Shown piece after piece: positions 45,233 to 53,509 of a stretch of DNA of 64,000 nt (position 1 is its first letter; the number at the start of each line of letters is the position of its first letter). Origin of the DNA: Bacteroidales bacterium UBA1800 (GTDB lineage Bacteria > Bacteroidota > Bacteroidia > Bacteroidales > VadinHA17). Both the position numbers and the translations under genes were made by a program. The stretch is from NCBI GenBank assembly GCA_002319915.1, contig DCFQ01000091.1:23227-87226 (forward strand), written 5' to 3'. A model generated the notes under the pieces. It saw only the letters and a program-made list of their open reading frames with translations, had not been told where the DNA came from and did not search any database.

Positions 45233-45949
45233 ATGAAAATAGCTATTATCGGGTATGGCAGGATGGGGCACGAAATTGAAGCCGCTGCTCTGGCCAGGGG
45301 TCATGTTGCCGGACTGATAGTCGACAAAGATAGCATCGGTGAGCTTGATGGTGCTGCCGGACTCGGGATTGATGTGGCGATCGAGTTTACCACGCCTGAG
45401 ACGGCTTTCGAAAATGTAACGAGATGCCTCCGGATGAAGATCCCCGTTGTGAGCGGAACCACCGGCTGGCTTAAGGATATTGAAAAGGCGGCCGCGGTAT
45501 GCCGGGAAAATGAGACAGCTTTCATTCACTCATCGAATTTCAGTATCGGCGTGAATATCCTGTTCAGGCTCAACACCCAGCTGGCAGTGATGATGAAAAA
45601 TCACCCGGAGTACAAGCCGTTCATCGAGGAGGTTCATCATTTGAAAAAGCTTGATGCCCCAAGCGGAACCGCCATAATGCTGGCTGGCGGGATCACCGCG
45701 GGTGATCCTGTATTCAGGGGATGGCAATTTGAAGATCAGGCCGTGGCTGGAAGCATCCCGGTGCGGTCGGTCCGCGAAGGAATGGTCCCGGGGATCCATA
45801 CTGTCACGTGGGAGTCGGAATCGGATATCATCAGCCTCAGGCATGAAGCAAGGAGCCGGAAGGGGCTCGCTCTCGGAGCCGTACTTGCTGCCGAGCATAT
45901 AAACGGAAGGAAAGGGATATTCACAATGAATGATGTAATGGGATTCTGA
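45233..45949 (+). CDS. dapB: 4-hydroxy-tetrahydrodipicolinate reductase
   Basis: Second committed enzyme of the diaminopimelate/lysine branch, NAD(P)H dependent. The 238-residue protein has the nucleotide-binding GYGRMG (7-12), the substrate loop GTTGWLKD, and the catalytic motif EEVHHLKKLDAPSGTA with its paired histidines and lysine, then HTVTWESESDIISLRHEARSRKG. Slightly short, as usual in Bacteroidota. A -7-like TAAATTCG (45210-45217) lies just upstream. lepB follows 42 bp later, a gene order common in this phylum; the other lysine genes (lysC-lysA) are 16 kb away. Confidence 0.95.
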   Translation: MKIAIIGYGRMGHEIEAAALARGHVAGLIVDKDSIGELDGAAGLGIDVAIEFTTPETAFENVTRCLRMKIPVVSGTTGWLKDIEKAAAVCRENETAFIHSSNFSIGVNILFRLNTQLAVMMKNHPEYKPFIEEVHHLKKLDAPSGTAIMLAGGITAGDPVFRGWQFEDQAVAGSIPVRSVREGMVPGIHTVTWESESDIISLRHEARSRKGLALGAVLAAEHINGRKGIFTMNDVMGF

Positions 45950-45991
45950 TTATTATTTATACTTTTAACGGTTTATAATTAATTCTAAATC

Positions 45992-47383
45992 ATGGCACAA
46001 CTTTTTCAGAGGCAATATATCCGCTTCGCGATTGCGGCGGTAATATACATCCTGGTAGTAATCTGGATCGGAAATTTCTGGTTCCTTCTGGGGCTGGGAG
46101 TTGTTTATGATGTCCATATATCAAAAAAGGTCAACTGGACTTTCTGGAAGAAGCGGAATCAGAAGAACAGTTCGCTTGTGGAGTGGATAGATGCGCTGAT
46201 CTTTGCTGTTGTGGCCGTGACACTTATCAATATCTTTCTTTTCCAGAATTACCGGATCCCGACAGGCTCGATGGAGAAAACGCTCCTGATCGGTGACCAT
46301 CTTTTCGTAAGCAAGCTTGCATATGGCCCGAGGATGCCAAACACCCCCGTCGCCTTCCCCTTCACCCAGCATACAATGCCGATCCTGAAAACCAAATCAT
46401 GGTCTGACATAATTCACTGGCCCTACAAAAGGCTCAAGGGACTGGGCAGGGTAAAAAATACCGATCCCATAGTTTTTAATTTCCCGGCAGGTGACACGGT
46501 GGTCGTGGAGGAACAGACGGTAAGCTACTATGAAATAGTGAGAAGGGCCGCTGAGGACCTGATGCAGCGTGATATGAGCCTGAGCAAGACACTTCCGCAC
46601 CCAAAGGCATATTATACCAGCCTTGCGAGGAAGGATGTGAGGGAGAGATTCCATATTATTTACCGGCCGGTCGACAGGCGCGACAATTATGTCAAAAGGT
46701 GCATCGGGATTCCCGGCGATACCATCACGATCAGGTCGGCAGATGTATTCGTAAACAGCAAGCTCTTTCCGAAATATCCCACCCAGCAGCTCAATTATGT
46801 GGTGGCTACAAACGGTACAACAATCAACCCCAAGGCATTCGAACGGATGGGGATCTACAGGTCAGACCAGAATATGCTTTCCGGCTCGGCCTATCTGCTG
46901 CCCCTGACAAAGGCAAATGCCGAGGCGATCTCTAAGTTTACCAATGTCAGCGAGGTGACGCCGATGATCTACAAGGCAGGGGAATCCCAGCCTGATATTT
47001 TCCCGAATAACCCTTCCTACAGATGGAACGAGGATAATTTCGGACCGCTCTGGATACCGGTCAGGGGAGCGACAGTGAAGCTCGACACTTCAAATCTCTG
47101 CCTTTATAACCGCATAATCGATGTTTACGAGAACAATGAACTGAGGGTCGAAGGCAGTACCATTTATATAAACAACAAGCCTGCCACCAGCTATACCTTT
47201 AAGATGAACTATTACTTCATGATGGGGGATAACCGGCACAATTCACTTGATTCGAGGTACTGGGGATTTGTTCCCGAGGATCATATTGTCGGCAAGCCGA
47301 AATTCATCTGGCTGTCGCTTGATAAGGAAGCAACCGGGCTCAGGAAGATAAGGTTCAACAGGATGTTCATGGGGATCAGGTGA
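45992..47383 (+). CDS. lepB: signal peptidase I (large form)
   Basis: Inner-membrane endopeptidase that removes signal peptides. In 463 residues: two membrane helices (about 12-36 and 64-86), catalytic Ser93 in IPTGSMEKT, box C around LLIGDHLFVSK, catalytic Lys235 in DNYVKRCIGIPGD, and box E FMMGDNRHNSLDSRYWGFVPEDHIVG near the C-terminus. The ~140 residues between Ser and Lys, and another long insert before box E, make it larger than the E. coli enzyme (324 residues). This enlarged form is familiar in Bacteroidota. Likely co-transcribed with dapB. Confidence 0.94.
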   Translation: MAQLFQRQYIRFAIAAVIYILVVIWIGNFWFLLGLGVVYDVHISKKVNWTFWKKRNQKNSSLVEWIDALIFAVVAVTLINIFLFQNYRIPTGSMEKTLLIGDHLFVSKLAYGPRMPNTPVAFPFTQHTMPILKTKSWSDIIHWPYKRLKGLGRVKNTDPIVFNFPAGDTVVVEEQTVSYYEIVRRAAEDLMQRDMSLSKTLPHPKAYYTSLARKDVRERFHIIYRPVDRRDNYVKRCIGIPGDTITIRSADVFVNSKLFPKYPTQQLNYVVATNGTTINPKAFERMGIYRSDQNMLSGSAYLLPLTKANAEAISKFTNVSEVTPMIYKAGESQPDIFPNNPSYRWNEDNFGPLWIPVRGATVKLDTSNLCLYNRIIDVYENNELRVEGSTIYINNKPATSYTFKMNYYFMMGDNRHNSLDSRYWGFVPEDHIVGKPKFIWLSLDKEATGLRKIRFNRMFMGIR

Positions 47384-47434
47384 TACTGAATTGTTGCCTT
47401 AAAAGCTCTAGACTGCCTCAAAAGATTAAATTAA

Positions 47435-47539
47435 TTAACCGCAGAGTACTCCAAGCCTTATCACCAAGAGCGCAAAGAGATGGTTATGAATCACATATCT
47501 TTGCGTCATTTACTTTTTCTTTGCGTTCTTCGCGGTTAA
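47435..47539. repeat. type-A intergenic palindromic element, copy 1
   Basis: Ends are perfect 8-bp inverted repeats TTAACCGC (47435-47442) and GCGGTTAA (47532-47539). An inner pair CGCAAAGA (47471-47478) and TCTTTGCG (47498-47505) gives a nested hairpin. It lies between convergent lepB and rplT. Confidence 0.7.
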
Positions 47540-47589
47540 AATTTGCTTTTGAGAGGTCAACAATTGGCGTTAGCTAATTAGAAAGGAAT

Positions 47590-47624
47590 AAAAAAGGGAT
47601 GCGATAAGTCACATCCCTTCTTTT
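47590..47624 (-). terminator. terminator after rplT
   Basis: AAGGGATG (47594-47601) pairs with CATCCCTT (47612-47619). On the minus strand the stem is followed by TTTTTT. It ends the thrS-infC-rpmI-rplT run and may also serve lepB, since CTTTT follows on the plus strand. Confidence 0.8.
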
Positions 47625-47642
47625 CGATATATCTTAATTGTA

Positions 47643-47987
47643 TTACTTAACTTTCTCGACCACTGCCTTGAATGCATCCGGATGATTCATCGCCAGATCG
47701 GCAAGGGTTTTCCTGTTAAGTTCAATCCCCTTCTTTTCAAGCTTGCCGATGAATTCCGAATAGCTCATGTCGTATTGGCGGACACCTGCATTTATTCTCT
47801 GGATCCAGAGCGACCTGAAGGCCCCTTTCTTCTTTTTCCTGTCCCTGTATGCATAACCCAAACCTTTGTCGAGGGTGTTTTTTGCAACAGTTATTACGTT
47901 TTTTCTTGAACCGAAGTTCCCTTTTGTCTGTTTCAGGACCTTTTTCCTCCTGGCCCTTGATGCGACTGAATTTACTGATCTTGGCAT
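47643..47987 (-). CDS. rplT: 50S ribosomal protein L20
   Basis: A 114-residue basic protein that binds 23S rRNA early in 50S assembly. Recognisable throughout: MPRSVNSVASRARRKKVLKQTKGNFGSRKN, the YRDRKKKKGAFRSLWIQRINAG segment and the C-terminal RKTLADLAMNHPDAF. It is the last gene of thrS-infC-rpmI-rplT, 93 bp after rpmI, and a strong terminator follows. In E. coli L20 represses this operon by binding mRNA; no such site could be judged by eye here. Confidence 0.97.
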   Translation of the reverse strand: MPRSVNSVASRARRKKVLKQTKGNFGSRKNVITVAKNTLDKGLGYAYRDRKKKKGAFRSLWIQRINAGVRQYDMSYSEFIGKLEKKGIELNRKTLADLAMNHPDAFKAVVEKVK

Positions 47988-48080
47988 AATTCGCTTTTTT
48001 TGAACGTCAGCGTTCCTTTTTGGGGAAACTTACCGGCTGAACGTCCTGTTAATACTGGCTTTAATTTCTTCTGGCGGTCA

Positions 48081-48278
48081 TTACTTGCTTGCAAGAAGCA
48101 GCTTGACATTCTTCAGGTCGGCCTTGTTGACTTCCCCGAAATAAGTAAGATTCCTTTTGCGCTTGGTGCTCTTCTTAGTCAGGATGTGGCTCTTGAAAGC
48201 ATGTTTCCGCCTGATCTTCCCTGTTCCGGTGAGAGTAAATCTCTTTTTTGCACCGGGATTAGTCTTCATTTTTGGCAT
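48081..48278 (-). CDS. rpmI: 50S ribosomal protein L35
   Basis: A 65-residue basic protein with the full L35 sequence pattern: MPKMKTNPGAKKRFTLTGTGKIRRKHAFKSH, then LTKKSTKRKRNL. It lies 32 bp after infC and before rplT, the standard order. Confidence 0.97.
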   Translation of the reverse strand: MPKMKTNPGAKKRFTLTGTGKIRRKHAFKSHILTKKSTKRKRNLTYFGEVNKADLKNVKLLLASK

Positions 48279-48310
48279 CGTCTCTAATCAAATATGTATA
48301 ATAAAACAAT

Positions 48311-48859
48311 CTATTTCTTCTTCTTTGGTGACAGCGAAATGATCATCCTTTTCCCTTCGAGCCTGGGAAGCTGCTCAACTTTTCCCACCTCTTCGAGGTC
48401 GCTGGCAAATCTCAGGAGCAGTACCTCTCCCTGTTCCTTGAACAATATCGATCTTCCTTTAAAGAACACGTAGGCTCTTACTTTTGCACCCTCCTCAAGG
48501 AACTTGAGGGCATGCTTGAGCTTGAAATTGTAATCGTGATCGTCGGTGTTCGGTCCGAATCTTATTTCCTTAACCACGATCTTGGTCGCCTTTGCCTTAA
48601 TTTCCTTCTGTTTCTTCTTCTGCTGGTAAAGGAACTTCTGGTAATCGACGATCCTGCAAACAGGGGGATCAGCATTTGGCGATATCTCCACGAGATCCAG
48701 TTCCATCGAGTCTGCCATTCTCAGGGCATCCTGGAGACTCATAACTGCTGTTTCTATTTCATCACCGACAACCCTGACAACTTTTGAAGTGATCCGGTTG
48801 TTAATCTTGTGAGCCTGCTGGACTATTCTGGCAGGGCTTCTTCTAATGGGTACGGGAAT
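48311..48859 (-). CDS. infC: translation initiation factor IF-3, AUU start
   Basis: IF-3 binds the 30S subunit, keeps subunits apart and checks start codons. The first in-frame ATG (48742) would cut off most of the N-terminal domain. The frame continues upstream through NNRITSKVVRVVGDEIETAVMSLQDAL, which is the IF-3 N-domain, up to ATT at 48859-48857. AAGGAGG (48874-48868) stands 8 bases before this ATT. The protein then has 182 residues, the usual IF-3 length, with the C-domain KEIRFGPNTDDHDYNFKLKHALKFL. An AUU start is the classic device for IF-3 autoregulation in E. coli. thrS ends 52 bp upstream. Confidence 0.93.
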   Translation of the reverse strand: MPVPIRRSPARIVQQAHKINNRITSKVVRVVGDEIETAVMSLQDALRMADSMELDLVEISPNADPPVCRIVDYQKFLYQQKKKQKEIKAKATKIVVKEIRFGPNTDDHDYNFKLKHALKFLEEGAKVRAYVFFKGRSILFKEQGEVLLLRFASDLEEVGKVEQLPRLEGKRMIISLSPKKKK

Positions 48860-48867
48860 AGTTCTTT

Positions 48868-48874
48868 CCTCCTT
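48868..48874 (-). promoter_or_regulatory. Shine-Dalgarno sequence that fixes the infC start
   Basis: On the minus strand AAGGAGG, 8 bases upstream of the ATT at 48859. It is unusually strong for this genome, where most genes in the window show weak or no Shine-Dalgarno sequence. Confidence 0.75.
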
Positions 48875-48911
48875 ACTTTTGTTAATACTATGGTCATTTC
48901 ACGCGTCGCTC

Positions 48912-50849
48912 TTATTCAATTTCCCTGGCAATCTCAGAGGCAATAAATCCGGCAAATTCTTCAAGTTTCATACTCCCTTTATCACCTTCACCCTGTTTAC
49001 GGACGGCAACTGTTCCGTTTTCAGTCTCCTTTTCGCCTATGATTAACAGGTACGGGATCCTCTTTAATTCATTATCCCTTATCTTCTTACCTATTTTTTC
49101 ACTCCTGTCGTCAATCAAGGTGCAAATATCGGAATTATTTAGAAATTCCAAAACTTTTGTTGCATAATCATTAAATTTCTCGCTTATGGGTAGGACTACT
49201 GCTTTATCGGGGGCAAGCCAGAGAGGGAATTTCCCCGCAGTGTTTTCGATAAGTACTGCAATGAACCTTTCCAGGGATCCAAAAATAGCTCTGTGGATCA
49301 TGATTGGCCGGTGTTTCTGGTTATCGCTTCCGTTATAGGTAAGATCGAAGCGTTCCGGCATGTTGTAGTCGACCTGGATTGTGCCCAGTTGCCACTTCCT
49401 GCCAATTGCATCCTTGACCATGAAGTCAAGCTTCGGGCCGTAGAATGCAGCTTCTCCAGGTACTACCGTGGTTTCCAGGTTTTTCTCCGCAGCGGCTTCG
49501 ATGATCGCTTTTTCCGCCTTTTCCCAGTTCTCATCTGTCCCGATATACTTTTCCCGGTTGTCCGGGTCGCGGAGAGAAATCTGGGCGGTGAAGTCGGTGA
49601 AGCTGACTGCCCTGAAAATATACTGGACAAGGTCGATTATTGACTTGAATTCCTCCTTCAGCTGATCCGGACGGCAGAAGTGATGGGCGTCATCCTGGGT
49701 AAAGCTTCTGACCCTTGTAAGTCCATGGAGCTCACCGCTTTGTTCATATCTGTACACAGTCCCGAACTCCGCCATTTTGAGCGGCAGGTCCTTGTAAGAA
49801 TGAGGGATCGCATTGAAGATCTCGCAGTGGTGGGGGCAGTTCATTGGCTTAAGCATGAACTGTTCACCTTCCTGCGGAGTCGAGATCGGCTGGAATGAGT
49901 CCTTCCCGTATTTTTCAAAATGACCGGATGTCTTGTAAAGATTTACCCCTCCAATATGCGGAGTTGCAACTATCTGGTACCCTCTCTTCCTGAGGACCCT
50001 GGTCATGAAGTTTATGAGATTCTGCCTTAATTCGGCACCCTTTGGCATCCACAATGGAAGGCCCATACCCACCTTTGGAGAAAAGGTGAAGAGTTCCAGT
50101 TCCTTGCCGATGCGCCTGTGGTCCCTCCTCCTTGCCTCCTCGAGGAACACAAGGTAGTCATCGAGCATTTTCTGTTTAGGATAGGTGATGCCGTATATCC
50201 TGGTGAGCATCTTGTTCTTTTCATTTCCCCTCCAGTAAGCGCCGGCCACCGAGAGCAGCTTTATTGCTTTGATCGGCTCAGTCGAGGGGAGGTGCGGGCC
50301 GCGGCAGAGATCAGTGAATTTGCCCTGGGTGTAGAGTGTTATCGTTCCGTCTTCAAGTTCTTTTATGAGCTCAAGCTTGTATTCGTCACCTTTCCTGGAA
50401 AAATAGTCGAGCGCCTCCTGCTTTGTCACTTCCTTTCTTATATAAGCCTCATTCGATGAAGCGAGCTCTTTCATCCTTGACTCGATCGCAGAAAGGTCGG
50501 TTTCAGCAATGACCTTCCCGTCTCCCGGATCAACATCATAATAGAACCCGTTCTCGATGGCAGGGCCAATCCCGAACTTGATCCCCGGATAGAGAGATTC
50601 TAGCGCCTCTGCCATCAGATGGGCGGAAGAGTGCCAGAATGCATGCCGGGCCGGCTCATCATCCCATTTGTGAAGTTTCAGGACTGAATCGGTTGCAATG
50701 GGCCTTGTCAGATCCTCAACCTCGTTGTTCACCGTGGCAGCGTAAACCTCTTTTGCCAGTTTGGGACTTATCTGTTCAGCAATTTCGAGGCTGCTGATCC
50801 CTTCCCTGTACTCCTTGACAGATCCGTCAGGAAATGTTATTTTTATCAT
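48912..50849 (-). CDS. thrS: threonyl-tRNA synthetase
   Basis: Charges tRNA-Thr. The 645 residues contain, in order, a TGS domain (1-60, ITFPDGSVKEY), the editing domain (HSSAHLMAEALESLYPG with the HxxxH pair), the class II catalytic core with zinc-binding PMNCPHHCEIF, motif 2 FGTVYRYEQSGELHGLTRVRSFTQDDAHHFC, motif 3 HRAIFGSLERFIAVLIE, and a C-terminal anticodon-binding domain. Full length and intact. It starts the thrS-infC-rpmI-rplT operon and has a perfect -7 box 26 bp upstream. No T-box leader is seen. Confidence 0.97.
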   Translation of the reverse strand: MIKITFPDGSVKEYREGISSLEIAEQISPKLAKEVYAATVNNEVEDLTRPIATDSVLKLHKWDDEPARHAFWHSSAHLMAEALESLYPGIKFGIGPAIENGFYYDVDPGDGKVIAETDLSAIESRMKELASSNEAYIRKEVTKQEALDYFSRKGDEYKLELIKELEDGTITLYTQGKFTDLCRGPHLPSTEPIKAIKLLSVAGAYWRGNEKNKMLTRIYGITYPKQKMLDDYLVFLEEARRRDHRRIGKELELFTFSPKVGMGLPLWMPKGAELRQNLINFMTRVLRKRGYQIVATPHIGGVNLYKTSGHFEKYGKDSFQPISTPQEGEQFMLKPMNCPHHCEIFNAIPHSYKDLPLKMAEFGTVYRYEQSGELHGLTRVRSFTQDDAHHFCRPDQLKEEFKSIIDLVQYIFRAVSFTDFTAQISLRDPDNREKYIGTDENWEKAEKAIIEAAAEKNLETTVVPGEAAFYGPKLDFMVKDAIGRKWQLGTIQVDYNMPERFDLTYNGSDNQKHRPIMIHRAIFGSLERFIAVLIENTAGKFPLWLAPDKAVVLPISEKFNDYATKVLEFLNNSDICTLIDDRSEKIGKKIRDNELKRIPYLLIIGEKETENGTVAVRKQGEGDKGSMKLEEFAGFIASEIAREIE

Positions 50850-50875
50850 TTAGACGGGGCTATTTTATTGGAGTG

Positions 50876-50883
50876 CAAAGATA
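50876..50883 (-). promoter_or_regulatory. -7 box of thrS
   Basis: On the minus strand TATCTTTG, an exact TAnnTTTG match, 26 bp upstream of the thrS ATG. Confidence 0.6.
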
Positions 50884-50924
50884 ATGAATATTTTTTATCA
50901 GGCCGGAAGGGTGCCGGAATTATA

Positions 50925-50940
50925 TGGCACGCAATTTGAA
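50925..50940 (+). promoter_or_regulatory. sigma-54-like promoter of the PKD lipoprotein gene
   Basis: TGGCAC (50925-50930), N5, TTGAA (50936-50940). It matches the TolC-operon promoter at 16 of 18 positions when one flanking base on each side is included, and shares its GA variation in the -12 element. The predicted start near 50950 gives a leader of ~22 bases. Confidence 0.55.
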
Positions 50941-50972
50941 TTTGTTCAATTGAACCAACAACACCCTTAACA

Positions 50973-51722
50973 ATGAAAAGATCATTATTTCTTATTTTCG
51001 TCCTCCCCTTCATAATCTACGCCTGCGAGTCATTCCCAAGGGCACAGTTTACCGCCGACCCGGGTGACCCCTCTGTCGGGGAGCAGGTCTGGTTTACAAA
51101 CGAATCGGACAATGCCGCGACCTATGAATGGGATTTTGGAGACGGCTATACTTCGGAGGAAATCAATCCGGTTCATGCTTTCACTGCATCGGGAACATAT
51201 GAAGTGAAGCTGAGAGCCTGGAGCGATAATAGATCATACGATGAAGCATCTTTGACCATTGAAGTTTTCATCCCGACGCTTCTTGAGATCGAAGTGCTGG
51301 AATACTACCAGGAGTATCCTGTCAAAAATGCAAGCGTGGTCCTGTACCGGTCTCTCCTTGACTGGGATAACGAGACCGGCATGATCAACGAAGGGTATAC
51401 CGATGATGACGGTCTGGTGGTATTCGCAAACCTTCCAAAGTACGAGTATTACGTCGATGTATGGGAAGCCACCCACGATAATTATGCCTTAAGGGATGAA
51501 GATCCGGGATTCGTCCGGACACCTGAAATAATACCGCATAAGATCAACAGGTTCATTGCATATGTCGATTATGTCGACCACGGGAAGGGAACGGCCAGGC
51601 GCGATCAGGCAATGGTCATCCGGAAATTAGTGCGTAAACCGGCAGATAAAAGCCAGCCAGTGCAATCGGATGATACATCAGGCTGGAAAAGCCTGTACGA
51701 AAAAAGTGTGAAAAGCAAATAA
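50973..51722 (+). CDS. PKD-domain lipoprotein
   Basis: A 249-residue surface or periplasmic lipoprotein. The signal peptide ends at a lipobox (IIYAC, Cys18). A PKD domain follows (about 25-108) with the hallmark YEWDFGDGYTSEEINPVHAFTASGTYEVKL. Then comes a carboxypeptidase-regulatory-like beta domain (about 112-200, YPVKNASVVLYRSLLDWDNETGMINEGYTDDDGLVVFANLPKYEYYV) and a Lys-rich tail. Such domains usually mediate protein or glycan contacts. It is monocistronic, diverges from thrS, and is preceded by the sigma-54-like promoter. The function is unknown. Confidence 0.82.
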   Translation: MKRSLFLIFVLPFIIYACESFPRAQFTADPGDPSVGEQVWFTNESDNAATYEWDFGDGYTSEEINPVHAFTASGTYEVKLRAWSDNRSYDEASLTIEVFIPTLLEIEVLEYYQEYPVKNASVVLYRSLLDWDNETGMINEGYTDDDGLVVFANLPKYEYYVDVWEATHDNYALRDEDPGFVRTPEIIPHKINRFIAYVDYVDHGKGTARRDQAMVIRKLVRKPADKSQPVQSDDTSGWKSLYEKSVKSK

Positions 51723-51770
51723 GGTTTCCTAGTTTGCAGGAATCAGAGTGCTTTAAAAGGTGAAATCCAA

Positions 51771-51851
51771 TAACCGCGAGACCGCAAAGGTTTCATTATA
51801 AATTTTCATTCTTTGCGTTCTTTGCACAGTTCTTTGCGTGCTTTGCGGTTA
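51771..51851. repeat. type-A intergenic palindromic element, copy 2
   Basis: Ends TAACCGC (51771-51777) and GCGGTTA (51845-51851) are perfect inverted repeats; CGCAAAG and CTTTGCG units lie inside. It sits between two convergent genes, as does copy 1. Confidence 0.7.
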
Positions 51852-51904
51852 AACAAGATCTTAGTAACAGCCTTTCTGTTATATAAGGCACCTTGCTATA
51901 ATAC

Positions 51905-52294
51905 TCAAAACCAATCCTTTATGAGGTTCTTCCGGTCGTTCTGGAATTCACTCAGCTTGTAATAAACAGGATTGTCATCTGATTCGATCTGATATTCCCA
52001 ATATGAAGAGATGGGGCCCGGGGACAGCTGGATCCTTTTGACATAAAGCCTGTCGCCTTTCCTGAAGCTGCACCCTTCACCGTATGCGGTTATCTTGCCC
52101 AGGGCGCTGTCCTGGGTGGTCTTGATAAAGATAAGGTACGGCTGGCCGAATTTTTCAGGAACATGCTGGCGATAGTCAAGGTAATTACCCACATATTTCC
52201 TCGTAACTATCAGGGAATCTTCCTTGACCGAGGATTTTTGTGTGGTTGCGCATGATGAAAGAAGAGCAATAATTATGAAAAGCACTTTTTTCAT
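51905..52294 (-). CDS. small lipoprotein, unknown
   Basis: A 129-residue protein with signal peptide and lipobox LLSSC (Cys15). The body is beta-rich (VTRKYVGNYLDYRQHVPEKFG, GKITAYGEGCSFRKGDRLYVKRI) with a single further Cys. I recognise no family. It stands alone between a type-A element and the glycosylasparaginase gene, both genes on the minus strand, 126 bp apart. Confidence 0.7.
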   Translation of the reverse strand: MKKVLFIIIALLSSCATTQKSSVKEDSLIVTRKYVGNYLDYRQHVPEKFGQPYLIFIKTTQDSALGKITAYGEGCSFRKGDRLYVKRIQLSPGPISSYWEYQIESDDNPVYYKLSEFQNDRKNLIKDWF

Positions 52295-52420
52295 ATCCGG
52301 AGCTTTTAATCAGAACGGGAAGAGAACTTAAAAATTATCCGCCCGGGACAATAGTTGACGACCGACCGGATCTCACGCCAGGTAAAAAGGATCAGCTTTC
52401 TCCCACTTTCCGAATCACTA

Positions 52421-53497
52421 TTATTTACCGGGGAAAGCCACTATACCTTCATATTTTCTGAAGCCTCCTGTACTCCTCACCGACATTTCCGGATTCCTGC
52501 CGCCTTTCATGATTGCACATCCGAGTTCGCCAGACTTGTTGATTGCAACAAACTTCTCCGAGGGGAAGAATTCCGGATTTACTTTTCTGTACCTGTCAAC
52601 GATCATATGCAGGGCATCTTCGCAGGCCTGCTGGGGTGTCCGCCCGTCTTTCATCCTCAGGACCATATAATAGGAAGCGCACGATTTGATCACATCCTCG
52701 CCGCGACCGGTGGCGCCAGCTGCCCCGACTTCATTGTCAACATAAAGCCCGGCGCCGATGATCGGCGAATCGCCAAGCCGTCCGTTCAGCTTGAAGCTTA
52801 ACCCGCTTGTGGTTGTGCAGCCTGCAATATTTCCGCTGGCATCAATGGCAAGTACATTGGTGGTCCCGTAATGGTTTTCAATCTGCGGAAAATCACGCCA
52901 GTATGCTTCCTTTTTGACCAGGTTCTGCAGGTGTTCAGGGGCGCCCCAGTCATCCTTAGGGCTCAGCTCTTCCTTCCAGCGGAGCCAAATCTTGCGTGCT
53001 TTTTCGGTGAGCAGGTTTTCTTCGGGGAATCCCCAGGCACGTGCAAATTCAAGCGCACCGGTTCCTACAAGCAGGACATGGTCGGTATGTTCCATTACCT
53101 TTCTTGCGACGGAGGAGGGGGTCTTGATGTTTTCAAGGCACCCGACAGCCCCGGCAGAATAGGTACTGCCGTCCATGAATGATGCATCGAGCTGGACTAC
53201 TCCTCTTTCATTGGGCAGGCCCCCGTATCCCACGCTGGTATCCTCGGGATCAACTTCGATCACGTTTGCAGCCCTTTCGACCGCATCGACCGCCGTGCCT
53301 CCGCTCTTTAGTATCTCCCATCCAGCTTCCATAGCATTCTGCCCGGTCAGGTTTGTATGACTTGTTATTATCAGTGGTGCAGAGCCTTTTCCTGATTGCA
53401 TAAAGCTGGTTCCTGAAACTGACGGAATAAGGCAAAGCCCTGCGCCGGCACCGACAGTTTTGAAAAAGAAATTGCGGCGGGAGATCTGATTTTTCAT
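52421..53497 (-). CDS. exported N4-(beta-N-acetylglucosaminyl)-L-asparaginase
   Basis: A self-processing Ntn-hydrolase that cleaves the GlcNAc-Asn bond of glycopeptides. From the ATG at 53497 (MKNQISRRNFFF; an alternative ATG lies at 53509) it has 358 residues with a twin-arginine-like signal (SRRNFFFKTVGAGAGLCLIP). Family motifs: GGTAVDAVERAANVIEVDPEDTSVGYGG, the autocleavage site at HYGT-TNVLAID with the Thr that becomes the nucleophile, and NGRLGDSPIIGAGLYVDNEVGAAGATGRGE. All match the human and Flavobacterium enzymes in pattern. An Ala/Gly-rich signal with RR suggests export in folded form. Confidence 0.9.
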   Translation of the reverse strand: MKNQISRRNFFFKTVGAGAGLCLIPSVSGTSFMQSGKGSAPLIITSHTNLTGQNAMEAGWEILKSGGTAVDAVERAANVIEVDPEDTSVGYGGLPNERGVVQLDASFMDGSTYSAGAVGCLENIKTPSSVARKVMEHTDHVLLVGTGALEFARAWGFPEENLLTEKARKIWLRWKEELSPKDDWGAPEHLQNLVKKEAYWRDFPQIENHYGTTNVLAIDASGNIAGCTTTSGLSFKLNGRLGDSPIIGAGLYVDNEVGAAGATGRGEDVIKSCASYYMVLRMKDGRTPQQACEDALHMIVDRYRKVNPEFFPSEKFVAINKSGELGCAIMKGGRNPEMSVRSTGGFRKYEGIVAFPGK

Positions 53498-53509
53498 GAT
53501 ATCAATCAT

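Noticed and set aside
47380..47577. A 65-codon plus-strand frame after lepB
   Set aside because: It overlaps the lepB end and runs through the type-A palindrome; its sequence has no protein-like features.
48311..48742. ATG at 48742 as the infC start
   Set aside because: It removes most of the IF-3 N-terminal domain; the frame, the strong Shine-Dalgarno sequence and the usual length all support the ATT at 48859.
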